Source: JAZMZS01 sp045586105
GTDB taxonomy: Bacteria; Bacillota; Clostridia; Oscillospirales; CAG-272
DNA: 6,536 nucleotides
Assembly: GCA_045586105.1 (NCBI GenBank)
Contig: JAZMZS010000024.1
Coordinates: 1 to 6,536 of the forward strand
Reading direction: 5' to 3'
Below are positions 1-5,863 of the stretch, in pieces; the stretch's first letter is position 1; the number at the start of each line of letters is the position of its first letter. The position numbers were made by a program, and so were the translations under genes. The notes under the pieces are model-generated. The model had not been told where the DNA came from, made no database searches, and worked only from the letters and a program-made list of their open reading frames with translations.

Positions 1-62
1 CACATTCCTGGAACGTTATCGTGATGAAAAAGCACGCATAACATAAAGATGTAATTCGATAA

Positions 63-68
63 AGGAGG
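63..68 (+). promoter_or_regulatory. Ribosome binding site of the lipoprotein gene
   Basis: AGGAGG lies 7 bases before the ATG at 76, a near-perfect match to the 16S rRNA tail. It fixes the start of the lipoprotein gene. The preceding 60 bases hold no convincing -35/-10 pair, so the promoter is probably left of the window. Confidence 0.85.
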
Positions 69-75
69 AATTATC

Positions 76-1569
76 ATGAATAGCACAAAGAAACTGGTTG
101 CTCTTTTGCTTATGATCTGTATCGCGCTTCCCCTTTTTGCCGCATGTGGACCAAAAGCAGAGAACACCGAAGCAAACACAAGCGCACCCCAGGGTGAGGA
201 TACCGCTGCCGATACCACGGATATGAGCAAGGTACTCGAGGTTCCCGAGGACATCACCTTTGACGGTCATGAGTTCAAATTTTTCGTGGGAACGAACGTC
301 ACTACCTGCCCCCACATCTTTGAGGCGACTGACAATGACAATCCCGTTGACGCTGCTATTTACGAGAGAAATCTCAAGATAGAGCAGAAGTATGATATTA
401 CGATCGAGGAGAAGTATGTCCAGAAGGACAACGTATCCGGATACGGAGCGGCTTACACCGAGATATCGAAGGCTATAGAGGCAAACGATATGCTCTTTGA
501 CGCGGCGGTCGCATCTACCTATGACTGCGGAACTCTTTCCCAGAACGGTTATATCGTGGATCTTCGCGATTTCGGCTATATAGACCTTGAGAAGGCATGG
601 TGGGATCAGGCGGCTAACAAGCAGCTTACCATCTATGACAGAACCTACTTCACCGCAGGCGATATCAGCTATATCGACGATAACTTCACTTACGCCATAA
701 CCTTCAATAAGGACGTTGCTACCAGATTCCAGCTTGAGGATATGTATGCGCTCGTAAGAGACGGCAAGTGGACGTATGACAAGCTCTATACGATGTCAAA
801 GCAGGTATCTTCTCAGGACAATGAGACGGGTTATTCCGATGGCGACATGTATGGCTTCCTCGGTTATAACGATACCGCATGGATGTCCTTCTCCTCTATC
901 GGAGCTAACGTTGCTTCTATTCAGAACGGCGAGCTTACTCTTACGCTCAATAACGAAAAGAACTTCAAGCTTATCACCGACTGGACTGAGTTTGGTAAGT
1001 CCGAGGCGTTTGTAAACTGGCAGATGGATGCAGCCGCAAAGGATTGGAAGAAGATCTACTCTGACGAGAAGGCGCTCTTCTTCGGCGCTACCATCGATGG
1101 AATATACAAGCTCCGTGATACCGAGGTGGACTACGGATTCCTTCCCTGGCCTAAGTTCGACGAGTCGCAGGAGGCATATCATTCGGGTATGTCGCCTAAC
1201 CACATCTCGCTCTTCTGCATCCCCTACTATCCCATAGCGACCGATGAGGAGAACGAGCGCACCTCCATTCTTGTCGAGGCACTCGCACACGCCTCGGATA
1301 AGGTCATCGAGGGCTTCTATGAAAAGAACCTCCAGGGTAAGAGCATCCGTGACGAGGAGTCTTACGAAACTCTCGAGACCATCTTCGCAGATAAGGTATT
1401 CGACCAGGGCTTCTACTATAACGTAGGTAAGTACCGCGGAACTATGTCGACCAAGTTCAAGACGGGCGACACTACCTTCGCTTCCTTCTACGCTGAGCAG
1501 GAGCAGGCTGCAAAGCTCGAGCTCAAGAAGATAAACGATCTCTACAAGGGACTTCTCGACAACGAGTAA
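76..1569 (+). CDS. Extracellular solute-binding lipoprotein (ABC-type, ligand unknown)
   Basis: This 497-residue protein is probably a membrane-anchored substrate-binding lipoprotein on the outer face of the cell. Residues 1-23 form a signal peptide (KK at 5-6, then a hydrophobic stretch) ending in LFAAC, so Cys24 is the likely lipidated residue. A low-complexity Thr/Ala/Glu linker (25-55) follows, then a globular domain with motifs common in clostridial sugar-type binding proteins: VDAAIYERNLKIEQKY (91-106), AWWDQAANKQL (174-184), YFTAGDISYIDD (191-202), FNKDVA (210-215), DGKWTYDKL (229-237) and DYGFLPWPKFDE (352-363). Length is normal for the family. The start is set by AGGAGG 7 bases upstream. 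No permease or ATPase gene is visible, so the ligand and its partner transporter are unknown; a carbohydrate is only a family-level guess. A hairpin and a surface-protein gene follow in the same direction. Confidence 0.85.
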   Translation: MNSTKKLVALLLMICIALPLFAACGPKAENTEANTSAPQGEDTAADTTDMSKVLEVPEDITFDGHEFKFFVGTNVTTCPHIFEATDNDNPVDAAIYERNLKIEQKYDITIEEKYVQKDNVSGYGAAYTEISKAIEANDMLFDAAVASTYDCGTLSQNGYIVDLRDFGYIDLEKAWWDQAANKQLTIYDRTYFTAGDISYIDDNFTYAITFNKDVATRFQLEDMYALVRDGKWTYDKLYTMSKQVSSQDNETGYSDGDMYGFLGYNDTAWMSFSSIGANVASIQNGELTLTLNNEKNFKLITDWTEFGKSEAFVNWQMDAAAKDWKKIYSDEKALFFGATIDGIYKLRDTEVDYGFLPWPKFDESQEAYHSGMSPNHISLFCIPYYPIATDEENERTSILVEALAHASDKVIEGFYEKNLQGKSIRDEESYETLETIFADKVFDQGFYYNVGKYRGTMSTKFKTGDTTFASFYAEQEQAAKLELKKINDLYKGLLDNE

Positions 1570-1582
1570 TAATATAGGTTAC

Positions 1583-1611
1583 CCCGTACCGCTCTTTTTG
1601 AGCGGTACGGG
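1583..1611 (+). other. Intercistronic hairpin, 12-bp perfect stem
   Basis: CCCGTACCGCTC (1583-1594) pairs perfectly with GAGCGGTACGGG (1600-1611) around a loop of five T. The bases after the stem are AATAATTGAG, with no T-run, and the next ribosome binding site starts 13 bases downstream. It is therefore not a canonical intrinsic terminator. A stable hairpin just after a binding-protein stop codon often protects the upstream transcript or lowers expression of the downstream gene; that role here is inference. Confidence 0.75.
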
Positions 1612-1637
1612 AATAATTGAGATAAGGAGATAAAACT

Positions 1638-2702
1638 ATGAAAAAGCTTCTTTGCGTGATACTTACAGTGCTTGTGCTTCTGCCGCTGAGCGTATTTGCA
1701 TCGGCTGCGGCACCCGAGGAGCCTGTCCTTGAGAACACCAATACTGTAGGCTATATCGCTCACGGTTCTACGGGCGTTGCAAAGCCCTCAAAGTCCGAGT
1801 ACGACGGATTCTCGCCCGAAAAGTCCAAGCCCTCGTGGGGTATTGACTACGGCGGAATAATGGAGGTCGTCCAGATGGGCGGAACCATCGTTTCCACGGG
1901 TAAGGCGTTCGTCGGCTCCAGCTTCAGCTTTGATAATCTCGGAACGGTAGTTATGACGGGCGTAGACCCCAAAACGGGCGTTGACTACAGAGACTACAAG
2001 ATCTACGCGGACGAAGCGGCAAAGACGGGCAACGGATCTCAGCGCGGCTCGTTTATCAATACCGCCGAGATCACTATCATTGGCAATCTTATATTTGATA
2101 AGATATATATCCTCACCAGACTCGATAAGCAGGGGGATTTCCACGTCGTAAACGGAGGTAAGCTCGTTTTGACCGACAGCGTGCAGTTCTTCGATATGAA
2201 GGACACCGACGGAGTCAAGGCTCCCGTGCTGAATCTCGAGAAGAACGGCGTCGCTTTCCTTCACGCAGTAGGCTTCTCGGATTATCAGGGAAGCGGAACC
2301 ATCGTTCTCGATAAGAAGCTTATCGATGACGGCAAGATAACGCTTGAGGCATTTGAAAGCTTCAAGGGCAAGGTCCTCGACGAGACGGGTGCTGTGCTCT
2401 TTGACGGCAAGGCAAGCGCCGATACTGCCACCGCTCCCGATACGGGCAAGGCTCCCGAAACCACGGAGAAGTCGGAGGTAACACGTCCGATACTCACCAC
2501 CAACGAAGTAAAAGGCACGCAAAAGGCTCCGGATACCGCAAAGTCCCCCGAGACTACAAACTCTCCCGAGACTACAGGCGCGAATGCAGATACCGACGAG
2601 GGCGGGATCAACCCCATCGTGTGGATCGTTGTCGGCGTTTGTGCAGCTGCGGCGATAGTAGTTGTTGCGGTCGTGGTAACAAAGAAGAAAAAAGCAAACT
2701 GA
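1638..2702 (+). CDS. Secreted beta-rich surface protein with C-terminal membrane anchor, function unknown
   Basis: I do not recognise a named family. The 354-residue product has a signal peptide (KK at 2-3, hydrophobic 4-20, probable cleavage after an Ala around 21-25). The ectodomain (about 35-258) is rich in short Gly-turn and beta-strand segments such as GGTIVSTGKAFVGSSFSF (81-98), GTVVMTG (102-108) and NGGKLVLTDSVQFF (172-185), suggesting a parallel beta-helix or similar repeat fold. A Pro/Thr/Glu linker (260-322) contains APDTGKAPETT (266-276), APDTAKSPETT (297-307) and SPETT (309-313). A membrane helix (about 325-347) and a KKKK tail (349-352) follow, giving a type I anchor with a short cytoplasmic end. 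No catalytic motif is evident. AAGGAG lies 8 bases before the start. The gene follows the lipoprotein gene after 68 bases, so co-transcription is likely, and a strong terminator closes the unit. The linker probably spans the cell wall. Confidence 0.8.
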   Translation: MKKLLCVILTVLVLLPLSVFASAAAPEEPVLENTNTVGYIAHGSTGVAKPSKSEYDGFSPEKSKPSWGIDYGGIMEVVQMGGTIVSTGKAFVGSSFSFDNLGTVVMTGVDPKTGVDYRDYKIYADEAAKTGNGSQRGSFINTAEITIIGNLIFDKIYILTRLDKQGDFHVVNGGKLVLTDSVQFFDMKDTDGVKAPVLNLEKNGVAFLHAVGFSDYQGSGTIVLDKKLIDDGKITLEAFESFKGKVLDETGAVLFDGKASADTATAPDTGKAPETTEKSEVTRPILTTNEVKGTQKAPDTAKSPETTNSPETTGANADTDEGGINPIVWIVVGVCAAAAIVVVAVVVTKKKKAN

Positions 2703-2718
2703 TACGGCGTAATACGCG

Positions 2719-2746
2719 AAAAAAGGCATCTTTTGGTGCCTTTTTT
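2719..2746 (+). terminator. Intrinsic terminator of the lipoprotein/surface-protein unit
   Basis: An A-run and GGCATC (2719-2730) pair with GGTGCC and six T (2735-2746) around a TTTT loop, with one T-G wobble. The six T form the U-tract. It sits 16 bases after the stop codon at 2702 and separates this unit from the feo promoter. Confidence 0.9.
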
Positions 2747-2790
2747 ATATTATGGATGAAAAAAAGCACTAAAAATGTCGATTTTGACTA

Positions 2791-2819
2791 TTGACAAATC
2801 TTTACAATGGGAGTATCAT
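2791..2819 (+). promoter_or_regulatory. Sigma-A-type promoter of the feo operon
   Basis: TTGACA (2791-2796) is a perfect -35 element. After a 17-base spacer comes TATCAT (2814-2819), matching the TATAAT consensus at five of six positions. Transcription would start near 2826, giving a leader of about 48 bases before feoA. The palindrome at 2828-2845 begins immediately downstream, so a bound repressor would block initiation or early elongation. Confidence 0.85.
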
Positions 2820-2827
2820 ATATATGT

Positions 2828-2845
2828 AGTTAGTCAAGACTAACT
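2828..2845 (+). promoter_or_regulatory. Palindromic operator upstream of feoA
   Basis: AGTTAGTC (2828-2835) and GACTAACT (2838-2845) are perfect inverted 8-base arms around AA. The site overlaps the predicted transcription start of the feo promoter and recurs before feoB. Position and symmetry point to a dimeric repressor. An iron-responsive DtxR/IdeR/MntR-type regulator is a reasonable guess, because its sites use TTAG..CTAA arms, but the spacing is not the classical DtxR box. No regulator gene is in the window. Confidence 0.75.
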
Positions 2846-2874
2846 CGCGATGAACGGTATAGCAAGGAGTAATT

Positions 2875-3096
2875 ATGAAAACTCTCAGAGACGTAAAGAT
2901 CGGGCAGAGTGCCAAGGTCGTAAAGCTGCACGGAGAGGGAGCTCTCAGACGCAGGATCATGGATATGGGAATGACTAAGGGCGTTGTGGTCACAGTCCGC
3001 AAGGTAGCACCTCTCGGAGACCCTCTCGAGGTAACGCTCAGAGGCTACGAGCTGTCGATGCGCAAGGACGATGCCGCAATGATCGAGGTAGAGTAA
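2875..3096 (+). CDS. feoA: Ferrous iron transport accessory protein FeoA
   Basis: A 73-residue cytoplasmic protein with the SH3-like fold of FeoA, which works with FeoB in Fe(II) uptake and may tune its GTPase or complex assembly. Family hallmarks are visible: RRRIMDMGMTKG (25-36), VRKVAPLGDPLEV (41-53) and RGYELSMRKDDA (56-67). The length is typical for stand-alone FeoA. The start is supported by AAGGAG (2864-2869) 5 bases upstream and by the promoter and operator just before it. It is the first gene of the feo unit; a 75-base gap holding a second operator copy separates it from feoB. Confidence 0.95.
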   Translation: MKTLRDVKIGQSAKVVKLHGEGALRRRIMDMGMTKGVVVTVRKVAPLGDPLEVTLRGYELSMRKDDAAMIEVE

Positions 3097-3124
3097 GGAT
3101 CTCACAAGCAGAATTTTTCATATC

Positions 3125-3150
3125 TTCAAGTTAGTCCAAACTAACTTGAA
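3125..3150 (+). promoter_or_regulatory. Second feo operator in the feoA-feoB gap
   Basis: TTCAAGTTAGT (3125-3135) and ACTAACTTGAA (3140-3150) are perfect 11-base inverted arms around CCAA. Its core at 3129-3146 matches the feoA operator at 16 of 18 positions. It ends 21 bases before the feoB start. No good -35/-10 pair lies next to it (TATCTT at 3121 has no -35 partner at 17 bases). It may therefore act as a roadblock inside the operon, control a weak internal promoter, or fold as an RNA hairpin. No T-run follows, so it is not an intrinsic terminator. Confidence 0.75.
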
Positions 3151-3171
3151 TTAACGGAAGGTATTATCAAT

Positions 3172-5580
3172 ATGGAACTTAAGATCGCTTTAGCAGGCAA
3201 TCCGAACAGCGGAAAAACGACGTTGTTTAACGCTTTGACGGGCTCCAACCAGTTCGTAGGAAACTGGCCCGGAGTAACCGTAGAGAAAAAGGAAGGAAGA
3301 CTAAAAAAAGAGGAGGGCGTCATCCTGACCGACCTCCCGGGAGTGTATTCTCTCTCCCCCTACACCCTCGAGGAGGTAGTGGCGAGAAAGTATCTCGTAA
3401 ACGAGCGCCCCGATGCAATACTTAACATAGTAGACGGAACTAACCTTGAGAGAAACCTCTATCTTACTACACAGCTGATCGAGCTCGGTATTCCCGTTGT
3501 AGTAGCCATCAACATGATGGACGTTGTTGAGAAAAAGGGAGACAAGATAGACATTGACAAGCTCTCCGAATTCTTCGGTTGCAAGTTCGTCAGGATATCC
3601 GCACTCAAGGGAACGGGTATCGATGAGGCGGCGGAGCTTGCAATTGAAGCGGCAAAGAGCGGCAAGACCACCCCCGCTCATGTATTCTCGGGTACCGTGG
3701 AGCACGCGCTTGCCCATATAGAAGAGGCGGCAGTACACGGAATGCCGAAGGAACAGCAGCGCTGGTACGCCATCAAGATATTCGAGAGAGACGAAAGAGT
3801 GCTTGATGCGCTTTCTCTCGGAGGCGAAACGCTCGCACATATAGAGGAAGATATTGCGACGGTAGAACGTCTTTTTGATGATGATGCAGAGAGCATAATC
3901 ACAAACGAGCGTTATGTATATATCACCTCGCTTGTCGAAAAGGCGTTCAAGAGAAAGGACGAGGGCAAGCTTACCGTATCCGACAGGATCGACAACGTGC
4001 TGACTAACAGATTTGCGGCACTGCCGATATTTGCAGTCATAATGTTCCTCGTTTATTACATATCCGTTTCTACCGTCGGTACTATATTTACCGACTGGGC
4101 AAACGACGGAGTATTCGGAGACGCGGGTTGGCATTTGCTCGGTATCGGGGCAGCCGATTACGAGAGCGCTGTGGATGAATATGCATCCGACGTTTTGTTT
4201 ACCGACTCGCTCAAGAGCACCGTGAATTCCGCTGTATCCGCAGGCGTTACGGGTGCTGATGAGCTTCACGATGCTATAGTTGACGGAAGCTTCGCGGCGT
4301 TCGACGAGGCGTACGGTGCGTACGCGGATTCGCTTGCAGACAAGGGATACGATATAAGCACGTATTATGAGAATGCCTTTGGCGAAGAGGCAGAGGGCGT
4401 TCCTGCTCCCGAGAGCTTCGGCATATGGGTGCCGAGTATTCCTTCACTTCTCGAAGGCCCCCTCTCAAGCACCCCCGACTGGCTGCACGGCCTCGTTCTT
4501 GACGGTATCGTGGGCGGCGTCGGTGCCGTGCTCGGCTTCGTTCCCCAGATGCTCGTGCTCTTCCTGTTACTTGCATTTCTCGAGGCGTGCGGTTATATGG
4601 CGAGAATAGCGTTCGTTATGGACAAGATATTCCGCAAGTTCGGTCTGTCGGGTAAATCCTTTATCCCGATACTGATCGGCACGGGATGCGGAGTTCCGGG
4701 TATCATGGCTTCGAGAACGATCGAGAACGAGCGTGACCGAAGAATGACCATTATCACGACCACCTTCATTCCCTGCGGCGCAAAGCTTCCCGTTATCGCC
4801 ATGATAGCGGCGGCGCTGTTCGACCGTGCGTGGTGGGTAGCCCCCTCTGCGTATTTTATCGGTATATTCGCTATCATAGTGTCGGGTATAATGCTCAAGA
4901 AGACCAAGCTCTTTGCCGGAGATCCCGCTCCCTTCGTAATGGAGCTGCCTCCGTATCATATGCCCACATTTATAAATCTGCTCCGCTCTATGTGGGAGCG
5001 CGGCTGGTCCTTCATCAAAAAGGCGGGAACCGTTATCCTTCTTGCTTCGATCATAATCTGGGCAGGATCGGTGTTCGGCGTCGTTGACGGTGCCTTCGTC
5101 TTTGATCCCGAGCTTGAGCTTGAATCGAGCATCCTCGGTATCCTCGGAGGGGCGCTCGCATGGCTCTTTGCTCCTCTCGGCTTTGGCAACATCAGAGCAA
5201 CTATCGCTACGATCATGGGACTTATTGCCAAGGAAGAGATCGTTGGTGTGTTCGGTGTGCTCGATTTCGAGGGAATGACGCAGCTCTCCGCTTATTCCTT
5301 CCTCGTGTTCAATCTGCTTTGCGCACCTTGCTTTGCGGCTATGGGAGCGATCCGAAGAGAAATGAACTCGGCGAAGTGGACCGCTTTTGCAATAGGCTAT
5401 CAGTGCTTCTTTGCTTACGCTGTATCTCTTGTAATATATCAGTTCGGTCTTCTTTTCGGCGGAAGCATGAATATCATAGGTCTGATATTTGCTATAGCGG
5501 TCGTGATCACAATGATATATATGCTTGCAAAGCCTTATAAGGAAGCGACTAAATTCACTAAATCGGTTAAACTCAAATGA
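3172..5580 (+). CDS. feoB: Ferrous iron transport protein FeoB
   Basis: An 802-residue GTP-dependent Fe(II) importer of the cytoplasmic membrane. The N-terminal G domain shows all motifs: G1 GNPNSGKT (9-16), G2 Thr36 in NWPGVTVEKKEG, G3 DLPG (54-57), G4 NMMD (114-117) and G5 near SALKG (143-147). A helical spacer (about 170-275) leads to the membrane part: a helix at about 283-304, then gate-type segments with EACGYMARIAFVMDK (471-485), GTGCGVPGIMASRT (503-516), IPCGAKLPV (533-541), FVMELPPYHMPT (588-599) and LLCAPCFAAMGAIRRE (715-730). Cys506 and Cys535 lie in the conserved pore and gate motifs. An acidic outer loop (about 306-443) follows the first helix; it is roughly 90 residues longer than my recollection of E. 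coli FeoB. GGAAGG (3156-3161) lies 10 bases before the start. The gene is intact and stands between feoA and the small Cys-rich partner. Confidence 0.97.
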   Translation: MELKIALAGNPNSGKTTLFNALTGSNQFVGNWPGVTVEKKEGRLKKEEGVILTDLPGVYSLSPYTLEEVVARKYLVNERPDAILNIVDGTNLERNLYLTTQLIELGIPVVVAINMMDVVEKKGDKIDIDKLSEFFGCKFVRISALKGTGIDEAAELAIEAAKSGKTTPAHVFSGTVEHALAHIEEAAVHGMPKEQQRWYAIKIFERDERVLDALSLGGETLAHIEEDIATVERLFDDDAESIITNERYVYITSLVEKAFKRKDEGKLTVSDRIDNVLTNRFAALPIFAVIMFLVYYISVSTVGTIFTDWANDGVFGDAGWHLLGIGAADYESAVDEYASDVLFTDSLKSTVNSAVSAGVTGADELHDAIVDGSFAAFDEAYGAYADSLADKGYDISTYYENAFGEEAEGVPAPESFGIWVPSIPSLLEGPLSSTPDWLHGLVLDGIVGGVGAVLGFVPQMLVLFLLLAFLEACGYMARIAFVMDKIFRKFGLSGKSFIPILIGTGCGVPGIMASRTIENERDRRMTIITTTFIPCGAKLPVIAMIAAALFDRAWWVAPSAYFIGIFAIIVSGIMLKKTKLFAGDPAPFVMELPPYHMPTFINLLRSMWERGWSFIKKAGTVILLASIIIWAGSVFGVVDGAFVFDPELELESSILGILGGALAWLFAPLGFGNIRATIATIMGLIAKEEIVGVFGVLDFEGMTQLSAYSFLVFNLLCAPCFAAMGAIRREMNSAKWTAFAIGYQCFFAYAVSLVIYQFGLLFGGSMNIIGLIFAIAVVITMIYMLAKPYKEATKFTKSVKLK

Positions 5581-5613
5581 TCTTTATTACCTTCACGAAA
5601 GGGGGACTTATGA

Positions 5614-5787
5614 ATGCTTGAATGGTTGAGCGCGAACGCAGTGACAATAGCTGCCTGTGCGGTAATTGCTTTGTCGGTAATACTTGCCGTCATCAGTATC
5701 ATCAGAGATAAAAGGGCAGGGAAGTCCTCGTGCGGAGGCTCCTGTGCCGGATGTCCGATGAGCGGACGGTGCCACTCTAAAGAGTAA
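5614..5787 (+). CDS. FeoB-associated Cys-rich membrane protein
   Basis: A 57-residue protein beginning MLEWLSANAV. One membrane helix spans about residues 8-30. It is followed by basic residues (RDKRAGK, 31-37), which should keep the C-terminus in the cytoplasm, and by a tail with Cys40, Cys44, Cys47 and Cys53 (C-x3-C-x2-C-x5-C) and His54. This matches the small FeoB-associated Cys-rich proteins found directly after feoB in many Firmicutes. A role in receiving or chaperoning Fe(II) at the FeoB exit is proposed for the family and is not shown here. The start at 5614 is chosen because GGGGG (5601-5605) lies 8 bases upstream; an ATG at 5610 is out of frame and stops after three codons. It lies 33 bases after feoB, so it is the last gene of the feo unit. 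Confidence 0.9.
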   Translation: MLEWLSANAVTIAACAVIALSVILAVISIIRDKRAGKSSCGGSCAGCPMSGRCHSKE

Positions 5788-5794
5788 ATATTAA

Positions 5795-5840
5795 AAATAT
5801 CGTCTGCCCTCTCCAAGATCTGAGAGGACAGACGATATTT
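5795..5840. terminator. Long stem-loop, likely bidirectional terminator
   Basis: AAATATCGTCTG (5795-5806) pairs with CAGACGATATTT (5829-5840), and CCTCTC (5808-5813) pairs with GAGAGG (5822-5827). This gives 18 pairs with one C-A mismatch and an 8-base loop. On the minus strand the stem runs into ATATTTTTAAT, a fair U-tract. On the plus strand only ATATTT belongs to a T-rich end. It sits 7 bases after the Cys-rich gene and 23 bases past the stop of the convergent gene, so it can end transcription from both sides. Confidence 0.85.
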
Positions 5841-5863
5841 GCGTTATATAGGTATTACGGATA

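Noticed and set aside
796..1290. 164-codon minus-strand open frame within the lipoprotein gene
   Set aside because: It lies wholly opposite a well-supported binding-protein gene and has no domain or ribosome-binding context.
1788..2729. 313-codon minus-strand open frame opposite the surface-protein gene
   Set aside because: It would start inside the intrinsic terminator and runs antisense to a gene with a signal peptide, linker and anchor; its translation shows no coherent domain.
2747..2874. Riboswitch in the feoA leader
   Set aside because: The predicted leader is only about 48 bases and is mostly the palindrome and ribosome binding site, too short for a known metal riboswitch.
3125..3150. 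Intrinsic terminator between feoA and feoB
   Set aside because: The stem is not followed by a T-run, and its core copies the operator at the feoA promoter, so a protein-binding site explains it better.
3301..4269. 322-codon minus-strand open frame opposite feoB
   Set aside because: It is antisense to the G domain and following part of an unmistakable FeoB. Its translation has no recognisable domain and it has no suitable context.
5610..5621. ATG at 5610 as the start of the Cys-rich protein
   Set aside because: It reads Met-Asn-Ala-stop. The ATG at 5614 opens the correct frame and has better spacing from the GGGGG motif.
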